From Tsukamurella sp. 8F (GTDB taxonomy: Bacteria > Actinomycetota > Actinomycetes > Mycobacteriales > Mycobacteriaceae), in assembly GCF_029167375.1 (NCBI RefSeq), contig NZ_JARFTP010000004.1, positions 182,013-246,012 of the forward strand: a stretch of DNA of 64,000 nucleotides, given 5' to 3'. Below are positions 42,022 through 50,235 of this stretch, piece by piece. Both the position numbers and the translations under genes were made by a program. The notes beneath the pieces are model-generated. The model did no database searches, was not told the origin of the DNA, and saw only the letters and a program-made list of their open reading frames with translations. Position 1 is the stretch's first letter. Each line of letters opens with the position of its first letter.

Positions 42022-43521
42022 GTGAGTTCGCCCAACGCAGTCCGCGTCCGCTTCTGCCCGTCGCCCACCGGGACCCCACACGTCGGGATGGTGCGCACCG
42101 CGCTGTTCAACTTCGCGCAGGCCCGCCACACAGGCGGGACGTTCGTGTTCCGCATCGAGGACACGGACGCCGCGCGGGACTCGCAGGAGAGCTATGACGC
42201 GATCCTGGACTCCCTGCGCTGGCTCGGGCTGGACTGGGACGAAGGCCCCGAGGTCGGCGGCCCGTACGCGCCGTACCGGCAGTCCGAGCGGCGTGAGCAG
42301 CACCTCGACGTGGTCCGGCGCCTCGTGGAGGCGGGAGAGGCGTACGAGGCGTACTCGACGCCCGAGGAGGTCGAGGCGCGCCATCGCGCGGCCGGCCGCG
42401 ACCCCAAGCTGGGCTACGACAACTTCGACCGGGACCTCACCGACGAGCAGGTCGCCGCGTACAGGGCGGAGGGCCGCAGCCCCGTGATCCGGCTGCGCAT
42501 GCCCGACCGGGACATCACCTGGACCGACCTGGTCCGCGGCGAGACCACGTTCAAATCGGGTTCGATCCCGGACTACGCGCTGACGCGCGCCAACGGTGCG
42601 CCGCTCTACACCCTCGTCAATCCCACCGACGACGCGCTGATGAAGATCACGCATGTCCTGCGCGGCGAGGACCTGTTGAGCTCTACCCCGCGCCAGATCG
42701 CGCTGTACGAGGCGCTCCAGCGGATCGGCGTGGCGGAGTTCACGCCGGAGTTCGGGCACCTGCCGTTCGTGATGGGTGAGGGCAACAAGAAGCTGTCCAA
42801 GCGCGACCCCGAGTCCAATCTCTTCCACCACCGCGACCGCGGCTTCCTGCCCGAGGGCCTACTCAACTATCTGGCGCTGCTGGGCTGGGGCCTCGGCCCG
42901 GATCGCGACGTCTTCAGCCTCGGGGAGATGGTCGAGGCCTTCGACGTCGGGCGGGTCAACTCCAACCCTGCGCGCTTCGATCAGAAGAAGGCCGACGCCA
43001 TCAATGCCGAGCACATCCGCGCGCTAGCGCCGGAGGACTTCGCCGCGCGCCTGCGGTCCTATCTGATCGGGCGGGGTCTCGTGACCGAGGAGCGTCTGGA
43101 GGCCGACGGTGACGCCGCCTGGGCCATCGCAGCCGATCTCGTCCAGACCCGCGTGCAGGTGCTCGGGGATGCCTGGGGTCTGCTGCGGTTCCTCTACGTG
43201 CCTGAGGACGAGTTCACGGTCGACGAGGCCGCGGCCAGGAAGAACATCAAGGCGGACGCCGGTCCGGTCCTGGACGCCACGGTCGCCGCGCTGGAGGGCG
43301 TGGGGGAGTGGACCACTCCGGTGATCGAGGACGCGCTGAAGGTCGCGCTCATCGACGGCCTGGACCTCAAGCCGCGTAAGGCCTACGGGCCGGTGCGCGT
43401 CGGGGCGACGGGCGCTGCGATCAGCCCGCCGCTCTTCGAGTCCCTCGAGCTACTCGGGCGCGAGCGGTCGCTGGCCCGCCTGCGCGCGGCCCGCGACCTG
43501 GTGCCGGAGGAGGCGGCGTAG
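42022..43521 (+). CDS. gltX: Glutamyl-tRNA synthetase
   Basis: The 499-residue class I synthetase has the HIGH-equivalent motif in [33 protein letters not shown], and the KMSKS-equivalent KLSKRDPES. In organisms with GatCAB and no GlnRS it charges both tRNA-Glu and tRNA-Gln with glutamate; no glnS is in this window, and the GatCAB genes are. The two tRNA genes follow immediately downstream. GTG 42022 is set by the -10 element. Confidence 0.96.
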   Translation: MSSPNAVRVRFCPSPTGTPHVGMVRTALFNFAQARHTGGTFVFRIEDTDAARDSQESYDAILDSLRWLGLDWDEGPEVGGPYAPYRQSERREQHLDVVRRLVEAGEAYEAYSTPEEVEARHRAAGRDPKLGYDNFDRDLTDEQVAAYRAEGRSPVIRLRMPDRDITWTDLVRGETTFKSGSIPDYALTRANGAPLYTLVNPTDDALMKITHVLRGEDLLSSTPRQIALYEALQRIGVAEFTPEFGHLPFVMGEGNKKLSKRDPESNLFHHRDRGFLPEGLLNYLALLGWGLGPDRDVFSLGEMVEAFDVGRVNSNPARFDQKKADAINAEHIRALAPEDFAARLRSYLIGRGLVTEERLEADGDAAWAIAADLVQTRVQVLGDAWGLLRFLYVPEDEFTVDEAAARKNIKADAGPVLDATVAALEGVGEWTTPVIEDALKVALIDGLDLKPRKAYGPVRVGATGAAISPPLFESLELLGRERSLARLRAARDLVPEEAA

Positions 43522-43549
43522 GGGCGGGCGCAGACCTGACCTGCTGATT

Positions 43550-43577
43550 TTGTAGATCCGACGTCGGTGGGTAAGCT
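43550..43577 (+). promoter_or_regulatory. tRNA-Gln promoter
   Basis: TTGTAG (43550-43555), 16 bp, TAAGCT (43572-43577), about 57 bp before the mature tRNA-Gln. Confidence 0.5.
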
Positions 43578-43633
43578 GGATCGCGGCTCAAAACGAGGTT
43601 CCCGCCCTGGCGCGGGGCTGCGTGGAGAGCCGG

Positions 43634-43705
43634 TGGCCTATGGTGTAATTGGCAACACAGCTGATTCTGGTTCAGCCATTCTAGGTTCGAGTCCTGGTAG
43701 GCCAG
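43634..43705 (+). tRNA. tRNA-Gln (anticodon CTG)
   Basis: The 72-nt gene folds as a cloverleaf: acceptor arms TGGCCTA and TAGGCCA with discriminator G, anticodon stem GCTGA/TCAGC with loop TTCTGGT giving anticodon CTG, and T arm CTAGG-TTCGAGT-CCTGG. The 3' CCA is not encoded. It lies directly after gltX and is a substrate for GltX plus GatCAB. Confidence 0.95.
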
Positions 43706-43744
43706 CGATGATCTCCATCGCTCCGATTCGCCCGAAATGGTGAT

Positions 43745-43773
43745 TTGGAAACACGGAGAGCATCCGCTAAGCT
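43745..43773 (+). promoter_or_regulatory. tRNA-Glu promoter
   Basis: TTGGAA (43745-43750), 17 bp, TAAGCT (43768-43773). The -10 hexamer is identical to that of tRNA-Gln, so each tRNA seems to have its own promoter. Confidence 0.5.
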
Positions 43774-43820
43774 TCAAATGCACTGCGGCGCAGAGCAAGA
43801 CAAGCGAAGCAGAGTTTTAG

Positions 43821-43896
43821 GCCCCCGTCGTCTAGCGGCCTAGGACGCCGCCCTCTCACGGCGGTAGCGTGGGTTCGAATCCCATCGGGGGTACCA
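43821..43896 (+). tRNA. tRNA-Glu (anticodon CTC)
   Basis: The gene folds as a cloverleaf: acceptor arms GCCCCCG and CGGGGGT, anticodon stem CCGCC/GGCGG with loop CTCTCAC giving anticodon CTC, T arm with GGTTCGAATCC. The discriminator is A and the CCA end is encoded (43894-43896), unlike the tRNA-Gln gene. Confidence 0.95.
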
Positions 43897-43900
43897 CTCC

Positions 43901-43928
43901 CGAGCCCGGCATACGAATGCCGGGCTCG
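43901..43928 (+). terminator. Terminator after tRNA-Glu
   Basis: CGAGCCCGGCAT (43901-43912) and ATGCCGGGCTCG (43917-43928) form a perfect 12-bp stem with an ACGA loop, four bases after the CCA end. Confidence 0.82.
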
Positions 43929-43947
43929 AGTCGTCTTCGAATCTTTT

Positions 43948-43981
43948 CCGTCACGTCGTCCCCCGGCTCCGAATCACGGGT
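43948..43981 (+). promoter_or_regulatory. Candidate SigK-type promoter of the lipid/sigK operon
   Basis: CCGAAT (43969-43974) ends exactly 7 nt before ATG 43982, where other genes in this window carry TANNNT. CCGAAT is the -10 sequence I recall for M. tuberculosis SigK promoters. The -35 is weaker: CCGTCA (43948-43953) agrees with CCATCC at four places but with a 15-bp spacer. The hexamer alone is expected several times by chance; the spacing is what makes it notable. Confidence 0.5.
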
Positions 43982-45247
43982 ATGGGGACTGACGGAAGAC
44001 GGTTCGCGGTGGTGGGCAGCGGTGTGTCCGGTCTGGTGGCCGCACACGCGCTGAGCAGACACTCACAGGTGACGCTGTACGAGCGCGACCGCCGCCTCGG
44101 GGGACATGCCCACACCCACAACGTGGATGTCGGTATCGGGCGGACGGTGTCCGTCGACTCGGGATTCATCGTCCACAACGAGCGCACCTACCCGGTCCTG
44201 TCGCGCCTGTTCGGCGAGTTGGGCGTCGAGACGCGCGAGACCGAGATGTCGATGTCGATCCGCGACGACTCCCGCGGTGTCGAGTTCGCGGGAGGGAGGG
44301 GGATCCGCGGTCTGTTCCCGACGGCCCGGCATGCGGCCGACCTCCAGCACGTGCGGCTGCTCGCGGAGGTACCGCGATTCCACCGCGCCGCCCGGCGTCA
44401 CCTGTACTCCACTACCGACGAGGAGACCACCCTCGACGGCTTCGTCCGGCGCGAGCGCTTCAGCGACCGGCTGCTGTACGGATTCCTGCGACCCCTGGTG
44501 GCCGCGGTCTGGTCGTGTCCACCCGACGAGGTCGGATCCTATCCGGCCCGTTACCTGTTCCGGTTCCTCGACAACCACGGGATGCTGTCCGTGGGCGGCT
44601 CACCGCGGTGGCGCACCGTGATCGGCGGGTCCGTGCGCTACGTCGAGCGGATCGCCGCCGGCGTCGCCGACGTCCGCACCGGCGTCGCGGTGCGTCGCCT
44701 GAGCCGGGGCGACGGGGGCGTGCGCGTAACCGACGGTGCCGGACGCGTCGACGCCTTCGACGGTGCCGTCGTCGCCGTCCACCCGCACCAGGCACTGGCC
44801 CTGCTCGACCGGCCGACCGATGCCGAGCGAGCCGTCCTCGGCGCCATCGGCTACACGCCGAATCCCGGCCTGCTGCACACCGACACGTCGCTTCTGCCGC
44901 GGCACGAGAACGCCTGCGGCGCATGGAACTATCTGGCCTCCGGCATCGACGGCAGAGCGGCGGTGACCTATGATCTCACCCGGCTCATGGGCCTGCCGAG
45001 CGCTGGCAGGCGGGTACTGGTGACCCTCGGCGGCGCCGGTCTCGTCGCAGCCGACAGCATCATCGCCGAGCTGGACTACGAACACCCCGCGTTCACCACG
45101 AGGTCGGTGTCGGCCGTGGGTCGGCTGGGCGAACTGAACACGCCCGCAATCGCATTCGCCGGCGCATATCACGGTTGGGGCTTCCACGAGGACGGTGCGG
45201 CATCCGGCCTGCGCGCGGCGGCGCATCTCCGCGGGAGCGGATCGTGA
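43982..45247 (+). CDS. FAD-dependent amine-oxidase-like oxidoreductase of the sigK lipid operon
   Basis: The 421-residue flavoprotein begins with the FAD motif FAVVGSGVSGLVAAHALS, then YERDRRLGGHAHTHNVD and DSGFIVHNERTYPVLSRLF, and ends with FAGAYHGWGFHEDG, a C-terminal FAD-binding stretch. It is a homologue of M. tuberculosis Rv0449c, first gene of the sigK locus. In other bacteria the same flavoprotein travels with a DUF1365 protein and a cyclopropane-synthase-like methyltransferase, so action on unsaturated or methylated acyl chains is likely but not proven. The start is set by a CCGAAT element 7 nt upstream. The stop overlaps the next start (GTGA). Confidence 0.82.
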   Translation: MGTDGRRFAVVGSGVSGLVAAHALSRHSQVTLYERDRRLGGHAHTHNVDVGIGRTVSVDSGFIVHNERTYPVLSRLFGELGVETRETEMSMSIRDDSRGVEFAGGRGIRGLFPTARHAADLQHVRLLAEVPRFHRAARRHLYSTTDEETTLDGFVRRERFSDRLLYGFLRPLVAAVWSCPPDEVGSYPARYLFRFLDNHGMLSVGGSPRWRTVIGGSVRYVERIAAGVADVRTGVAVRRLSRGDGGVRVTDGAGRVDAFDGAVVAVHPHQALALLDRPTDAERAVLGAIGYTPNPGLLHTDTSLLPRHENACGAWNYLASGIDGRAAVTYDLTRLMGLPSAGRRVLVTLGGAGLVAADSIIAELDYEHPAFTTRSVSAVGRLGELNTPAIAFAGAYHGWGFHEDGAASGLRAAAHLRGSGS

Positions 45248-46017
45248 CCGCGCCGTGCCTGTACTACACGGAGATCGGCCACGTCCGCCGGTCGCCGGTG
45301 CACCATGCGTTCGCGTACAGGAGCGCCAGCTGGTTCATCGACGTCGACCAGCAGCCGAGGTTCCCCTTGTGGTTGCGCCCGCTGGTCGGCTTCCGCGCGG
45401 CGGATCACCTGTGGGCCGCGCCCGACGGCGCCGACACGCTCCGGTCGCGCGTCGACGCGGTGCTGAACGCGCGGGGGATCGCGCCGCCGGGAGGCGCAGT
45501 CACAGCGCTGTTGGGGGCGCGCTGTCTCGGGTACGTGTTCGACCCCCTGTCGATATTCTGGTGTCACGACCGGGCCGGCGAGGTGCGGGTCGTCGTCGCC
45601 GAGGTGCACAACACCTACGGGGGTCGGCACGCATACGTCCTGGACGCGGCGGCGGTCACGGGTGTCACCGTCGACAAGGTCTTCTACGTCTCGCCGTTCA
45701 ACCCCGTCGAGGGGACCTATCGGCTGAGGATGCCGGAGCCCGACGAGCGGATCGACGTCGACGTCGTCCTCGACCGTCCGGGCCAGGCCCCCTTCGTCGC
45801 AGTGTGGCGGGGCACCCGGCGGCGCGCGACACCCGCCCGAGTCGTCCTTGCGCAGGCGCGCGCGCCCCTGGCACCGATCGTCGTCGCTCTCCGGATCCGG
45901 CTGCAGGGCATTCGTCTTCGCCTCGCAGGGCTTCCGATCGTGCCGCGCGTGCGGTCGTATCCGCGTACCTCTGCGTCCGCGTCGACGACGAATGGACGGG
46001 GGCCTCGTGAGCGCTGA
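45244..46017 (+). CDS. DUF1365-family protein
   Basis: The 257-residue protein has the DUF1365 pattern: LYYTEIGHVRRSPVHHAFAYR, ARCLGYVFDPLSIFWCHD, VVAEVHNTYGGRHAY and KVFYVSPFNPVEGTYRLR. No activity is established. It is always found beside a flavoprotein and a cyclopropane-synthase-like methyltransferase, as here, so it probably handles the same lipid. The histidine-rich N-terminus resembles a metal or ligand site. GTG 45244 overlaps the previous stop. Confidence 0.85.
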   Translation: MTAPCLYYTEIGHVRRSPVHHAFAYRSASWFIDVDQQPRFPLWLRPLVGFRAADHLWAAPDGADTLRSRVDAVLNARGIAPPGGAVTALLGARCLGYVFDPLSIFWCHDRAGEVRVVVAEVHNTYGGRHAYVLDAAAVTGVTVDKVFYVSPFNPVEGTYRLRMPEPDERIDVDVVLDRPGQAPFVAVWRGTRRRATPARVVLAQARAPLAPIVVALRIRLQGIRLRLAGLPIVPRVRSYPRTSASASTTNGRGPRER

Positions 46018-47293
46018 CGCCGGCACCGCTGCCACCAGCTTCCCCGTACCCGACGAGCCGGTGCCTGCGGGCTTGCGTGCCCGCGTTCTGGGATGGGCGG
46101 TGCGTGTCCTCGCGGCCCGGGCGGCCGCCCGCAGCGGCGTCGCACTGGTGGAATCGTGCGCACCCCTGCCAACCGGGCCCGCGATCATCGTGCACGGCGC
46201 CGACGCGGTCGCGCGGCGGATCGGCACTGACCGCCTCATCGGTTTCGGCGAGGCGTTCGTGAACGGAGAGTGGGACTCGCCCGACCCGGCCGCAGCCCTG
46301 ACGGCACTGGCCGCGCACATGCCGACGCTGGTGCCGGGGTGGATCCAGAGGCTGCGGCCGCTGACAGCGGCGGCCAGACCGAGTACCGAGAGCGGCACGC
46401 CGGAACATGTGCAGGCCAACGTCTCTCACCACTACGATCTGTCGAACGAGTTGTTCGCGGGTTTCCTGGACGAGACACTCACCTACTCGGGCGCGTTGTT
46501 CTCCGCGACGGCACTGCCGGACGTGGACCGGGGCGTGACGCGCGCCCCTGCGCCGGGTCGGCCGCGTCCAGGCGCGCTCGCCGCCGCTCAACGCGCGAAG
46601 ATCGACCGCCTGCTCGACGCCGCGGCCGTCGGGCCCGGGACCCGCGTGCTCGAGATCGGGACCGGGTGGGGGGAGCTGTGCCGGCGTGCGGCACAACGAG
46701 GCGCCGTGGTGCGCTCGGTGACTCTGTCGGTCGAGCAGCGGGACCTCGCGCGCAGGCGCATCGCCGAAGCCGGTCTGTCGCACGCCGTGACGATCGACCT
46801 ACTCGACTATCGGAACGTGGCGGGGCGCTACGACGCGGTGGTCTCCGTCGAGATGATCGAGGCGGTCGGTGCGGCGCACTGGGAGGAGTACTTCGCCGCT
46901 CTGGCGCGCCTGTGCGCTCCGGGCGGCAGGATCGCGCTGCAGGCGATCACGATGCCGCACGACCGGATGCTCGCCACGCTCCACACCTACACCTGGATCC
47001 AGAAGTACGTCTTCCCCGGCGGCATGCTGCCCTCCACCGAGGCGATCACTGAGGCTGCACGCACGGCGGGCCTCTCCGTGCGGAAGCGACACCGGTTCGG
47101 TCCGCACTACGCCGAGACCCTCCGGATCTGGCGCGAGACGTTCCTGGCCGTGGCCGATTCCCTGCCACCGCCGGCGGACTCGCCGCGGTTCCGCCGTCTG
47201 TGGGAGTTCTATCTCGCATACAGCGAGGCCGGTTTCCGTTCGGGGTACCTCGATGTCCAGCAGATCCTGCTCACGGCCGGAGATGATCGATGA
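46007..47293 (+). CDS. ufaA1: Cyclopropane-fatty-acyl-phospholipid synthase-like methyltransferase (UfaA1-like)
   Basis: The 428-residue SAM-dependent methyltransferase shows NVSHHYDLSNELFAGFLDETLTYS (in part), the SAM motif VLEIGTGWGELCRRAA, VVSVEMIEAVGAAHWEEYF and TWIQKYVFPGGMLPS. This family adds a methyl or methylene group to double bonds of membrane acyl chains. M. tuberculosis UfaA1 (Rv0447c) is the positional match and has been linked to methyl-branched fatty acids. The product here could be cyclopropane, methylene or methyl-branched chains. GTG 46007 overlaps the previous gene by 11 bases; ATG 45992 is an alternative. Confidence 0.87.
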   Translation: MSADAGTAATSFPVPDEPVPAGLRARVLGWAVRVLAARAAARSGVALVESCAPLPTGPAIIVHGADAVARRIGTDRLIGFGEAFVNGEWDSPDPAAALTALAAHMPTLVPGWIQRLRPLTAAARPSTESGTPEHVQANVSHHYDLSNELFAGFLDETLTYSGALFSATALPDVDRGVTRAPAPGRPRPGALAAAQRAKIDRLLDAAAVGPGTRVLEIGTGWGELCRRAAQRGAVVRSVTLSVEQRDLARRRIAEAGLSHAVTIDLLDYRNVAGRYDAVVSVEMIEAVGAAHWEEYFAALARLCAPGGRIALQAITMPHDRMLATLHTYTWIQKYVFPGGMLPSTEAITEAARTAGLSVRKRHRFGPHYAETLRIWRETFLAVADSLPPPADSPRFRRLWEFYLAYSEAGFRSGYLDVQQILLTAGDDR

Positions 47294-48111
47294 GCGGCCT
47301 ACTCGCCGTCAGCGGCTGCGCGCTCGTCGCCCTCGCGGTCGTTCAGGGCGTCACGTTCTGCGTGGGTCGTGTGATCGGCCGGTACAACGTGGTCGACGTC
47401 GCCTGGGGGATCGGGTTCGTCGTCGTGGCGTGGCTGTCGCCCGTCGTCACGGGCCACGCCGATGCGCGCGCATGGCTCCTCGCGGCGATCGTCACCGTGT
47501 GGGGAGTGCGGCTGTCCTGGCACATGTGGGTGAAATCGGCAGGTAGAGGGGAGGATCCGCGCTACATCGACCTGCTGGAGCGCGCCGGAGGCGGAACCGG
47601 CGCGGTGGTGTGCCGGATCTTCGTCGTCCAGGGAGCCGCCCAGTGGTTCGTGTCGCTGCCGCTTCAGGTCTCGGCGGCTGCGGGTCCCAGTGCCGGATCA
47701 GGCGTATTCGTCGCCGCCGCCGGCGCTGCACTGGCGGTGGCGGGTGTCGCCTTCGAGGCGAGCGGCGATCGCCAACTGCGCACATTCAAGGCGGATCCCG
47801 CGAACCGCGGGAAGATCATGGACCGCGGCCTGTGGGCGTGGACGCGGCATCCGAACTACTTCGGTGACGCCTGTACCTGGTGGGGTGTCTGGGTTATCGC
47901 AGCGAGCGCCTGGCCCGGCGTCCTGACGGTACTATCGCCGACTCTGATGACCTACTTCCTCGTATACGCGACTGGGGCGCGTCTGCTCGAACGGTTCATG
48001 TGCACGCGCGCGGGATGGTCCGAATACGCCTCCCGGACATCGTTCTTCGTTCCGCGGCCGCCGCGCCGATCCGTACCGCCCGAGCCCCCGACGAAGGAGA
48101 ACCACCGATGA
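47290..48111 (+). CDS. DUF1295 membrane protein (steroid-5-alpha-reductase-like)
   Basis: The 273-residue protein has six or so membrane helices and the DUF1295 signature MDRGLWAWTRHPNYFGDAC followed by WWGVWV, the NADPH-contacting region of the steroid 5-alpha-reductase/isoprenyl methyltransferase fold. It would reduce a double bond or methylate a lipid in the membrane. It matches M. tuberculosis Rv0446c. ATG 47290 overlaps the previous stop, and the lipocalin ATG overlaps its own stop, so four consecutive ATGA/GTGA junctions tie this operon together. Confidence 0.85.
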   Translation: MSGLLAVSGCALVALAVVQGVTFCVGRVIGRYNVVDVAWGIGFVVVAWLSPVVTGHADARAWLLAAIVTVWGVRLSWHMWVKSAGRGEDPRYIDLLERAGGGTGAVVCRIFVVQGAAQWFVSLPLQVSAAAGPSAGSGVFVAAAGAALAVAGVAFEASGDRQLRTFKADPANRGKIMDRGLWAWTRHPNYFGDACTWWGVWVIAASAWPGVLTVLSPTLMTYFLVYATGARLLERFMCTRAGWSEYASRTSFFVPRPPRRSVPPEPPTKENHR

Positions 48112-48692
48112 ACCGCACGACCCTGATCACCGGCGCAGTGCTGGCCCTGTCCAGCATCGGTGCGTCGCCCGCCGCCGCGTCCCCGCTCGCCCCGGTCCCG
48201 AAGGTCGACGTGGCCCGCTACGTCGGTTCCTGGCACCAGCTCGCGGCGGTTCCCGCTCCTTTCAACCTGCAGTGCGCGCGCGACTCCGTGGCGACCTACC
48301 GGGTGATCGACGCCCGGCGGATCTCTGTGGTGAACACCTGCACCACCTGGGCGGGCACCACCGACCGGGTCTCCGGCACCGCCACCGTCACCGATCCGCG
48401 CACGAGCGGACGACTGAGTGTGCGCTTCGACGGTGTTCCCGGTCAGGACGCCGTCGCAGGGCGGACGAACTACGTGGTCGCCGCGCTGGCCCCGGACTAC
48501 TCGTGGGCTTTCGTGGGCGACCCGGCACGGCTGAGTGCGTTCGTCCTGTCCCGCAACGCATCGGCATCGCCGGCGCAGTGGGCGGGATTCCGTGACACGG
48601 CGCGCCGGCTCGGTTACAACCCGTGCACGATTCTGACCTCTCCCACCACCGGCGGGCAGCAGCGCATCGTGCCGCTGTGTGCGCTGCCGTGA
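48108..48692 (+). CDS. Secreted lipocalin (Blc-like)
   Basis: The 194-residue protein has a signal peptide (MNRTTLITGAVLALSSIGAS, cleavage near PAAA-SP at residue 24) and a lipocalin domain with the GxW motif in VARYVGSWHQLAAVPAPF, then CARDSVATY, and later DYSWAFVG. Four cysteines would give two disulfides. Lipocalins carry fatty acids or lysophospholipids. M. tuberculosis lacks a gene at this place (Rv0446c-sigK), so this is an added member. It has GAAGGAGA upstream and overlaps DUF1295. It probably carries the modified lipid outside the membrane. Confidence 0.85.
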   Translation: MNRTTLITGAVLALSSIGASPAAASPLAPVPKVDVARYVGSWHQLAAVPAPFNLQCARDSVATYRVIDARRISVVNTCTTWAGTTDRVSGTATVTDPRTSGRLSVRFDGVPGQDAVAGRTNYVVAALAPDYSWAFVGDPARLSAFVLSRNASASPAQWAGFRDTARRLGYNPCTILTSPTTGGQQRIVPLCALP

Positions 48693-48776
48693 CCGCCGGG
48701 GAGCGGCACCGTCCGCCGCGAGCACGGGATCCTCCTGCAGCCGGTAGTGTTCGACGGGACTAAGGAGGGCCCGCCG

Positions 48777-49346
48777 ATGACCCGTGTCCGGTCCGCCACG
48801 GACGAGGCGCTGCTCCGCGTGGCCTCCGGCGACGTGGGTGCGTTCCGCGAACTCTACGACCGGACGGCGCATCTCGTGTTCGGGACGGCACTGCGTGTGA
48901 TCGGCGACCGGGGGTACGGCGAGGAGATCACCCAGGAGGTGTACCTCGAGGTGTGGCGCAAGGCCGCCGACTTCGACGCGACGCGGGGCTCCGCCGAGGC
49001 ATGGCTGGTGACGATCGCACACCGGCGCGCGGTAGACCGGGTGCGGGCGGAACGTGCGCGCGGGGTGCGCGAGAACGTATTCGTCGCCGAAGATGTGCAG
49101 CGCCCTTACGATTCCGTGGCCGAAGAGAGCGAGCGGCGAGCGGACGCCGATGCCGTGACCGATTGTCTCGATACCCTGAGTGCCGCCCAGCGGGACGCGC
49201 TCACCCTGACCTATTACCAAGGGCGCACCTACCGTGAGGTCGCCGAGCGGCTCGACGCCCCGCTGTCCACGGTGAGATCCAGGGTCCGGGACGCGATCGC
49301 CCGCCTGCGGCGATGCCTCGGTTCCATCTCGGGAGCACGATCGTGA
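48777..49346 (+). CDS. sigK: ECF sigma factor SigK
   Basis: The 189-residue sigma factor has region 2 (AFRELYDRTAHLVFGTALRV, EITQEVYLEVWRKAADFD) and region 4 (TLSAAQRDALTLTYYQGRTYREVAERL, LSTVRSRVRDAIARLRRCL; given in part). Order and neighbours match SigK of mycobacteria. It directs RNA polymerase to a small set of promoters when released from RskA. ATG 48777 has AAGGAGGG 7 nt upstream; the longer frame has no site. The rskA GTG overlaps its stop. It is probably autoregulated through the operon promoter. Confidence 0.9.
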   Translation: MTRVRSATDEALLRVASGDVGAFRELYDRTAHLVFGTALRVIGDRGYGEEITQEVYLEVWRKAADFDATRGSAEAWLVTIAHRRAVDRVRAERARGVRENVFVAEDVQRPYDSVAEESERRADADAVTDCLDTLSAAQRDALTLTYYQGRTYREVAERLDAPLSTVRSRVRDAIARLRRCLGSISGARS

Positions 49347-50089
49347 ACGATTCACGCCGCGTACCGCCGGACGAACTCCTCGAATTCGCCGAGCCTTACG
49401 CTCTGCACGCCCTCGACCCACAGGAGCGCACGGGTGTGGACGCCGCACGCAATGCGGCGACGCCGGACACGCGCGATCGGTTCGACGCGGTGGTCCAGGA
49501 CGTTCGCGAGACGATGGCAGCGCACGCGCGCGGTTACCCGGAGCTTCCCGCGAGCGGGACGTTCGACGTCGTCGTCGGGCGGCTGGTATCCGAGTCGGCG
49601 ACGCCGATGCGCTCGGGCCGGGCGCGTTATCGCCGTGTCCTCCAGGCGGCCGTCGCTGCGGCCGTCCTGGTCGTGGCGGTCGCAGGGGGAGTCGTCCTCG
49701 GACATGCGACGCGCGGGGAACAGCCGGGACCGTCCGCGCCGGCCGTCGACGCCGTTCTCGCGGCACCCGATGCGCGGACGGCTCAGGCCCGGGTCGGCGA
49801 GGCGACCATCTCCCTCGTCTACTCGCTGCGGTACAACTCCGCTGTGGTCCTGATGAACGACGTGCCTCCACCGAAGGAGGGCACGGTCTATCAGATGTGG
49901 CTCATGGATGCGAACGGCGCGGCCCGCTCTCGCGGTGTCATGGCGGCGGCGGACGTGCGCCCCACCACCACGGCGGCCCTTCCCGGTATCGACGGGGCGA
50001 CGTCCTTCGGCATCACCATCGAGCAACCGGGGGGCGCGCAGGCCCCGACGCGGGACCGGATCGTCGCCACCCTGCCGATCGTGCGTTGA
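49343..50089 (+). CDS. rskA: Anti-sigma-K factor RskA
   Basis: The 248-residue membrane protein has a cytoplasmic N-terminal anti-sigma domain (ELLEFAEPYALHALDPQER), one membrane helix at about residues 98-120 (RVLQAAVAAAVLVVAVAGGV) and an outer RskA C-terminal domain (NDVPPPKEGTVYQMWLMDANG split, TTAALPGIDGATSFGITIE). It holds SigK at the membrane until proteolysis releases it. The GTG overlaps the sigK stop. The signal is unknown; the outer domain is where it would be read. Confidence 0.9.
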   Translation: MNDSRRVPPDELLEFAEPYALHALDPQERTGVDAARNAATPDTRDRFDAVVQDVRETMAAHARGYPELPASGTFDVVVGRLVSESATPMRSGRARYRRVLQAAVAAAVLVVAVAGGVVLGHATRGEQPGPSAPAVDAVLAAPDARTAQARVGEATISLVYSLRYNSAVVLMNDVPPPKEGTVYQMWLMDANGAARSRGVMAAADVRPTTTAALPGIDGATSFGITIEQPGGAQAPTRDRIVATLPIVR

Positions 50090-50107
50090 GCCGTCCGGGC
50101 ATGGGAC

Positions 50108-50167
50108 GGACCGCGTTCCCGCAGTGCGGACCGCGTTCTTGCGGTGCGGGGCATGTTCCCGCTGTGC
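50108..50167. repeat. Three tandem 20-bp repeats before the gluconate permease
   Basis: Copies at 50108-50127, 50128-50147 and 50148-50167 share GTTCYYGCNGTGC with exactly 20-bp phasing, that is, about two helical turns. The first contains a CCGCA-G-TGCGG dyad. A regulator array for gntP is the simplest reading; the divergent-end IclR gene or an unlinked regulator could bind it. Confidence 0.6.
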
Positions 50168-50235
50168 GAGCCGTGGAACCCCCGTAGCATCGGCCCCGCC
50201 GAATAGCGTAGCGAGGACGAGGGGACCGCCGAAGC

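Noticed and set aside
50199..50204. A second CCGAAT before the gluconate permease, with GGAACC 18 bp upstream
   Set aside because: The hexamer is expected several times by chance, and it is 31 nt from the ATG with a spacer that fits poorly. It is kept only as a remote possibility of another ECF promoter.
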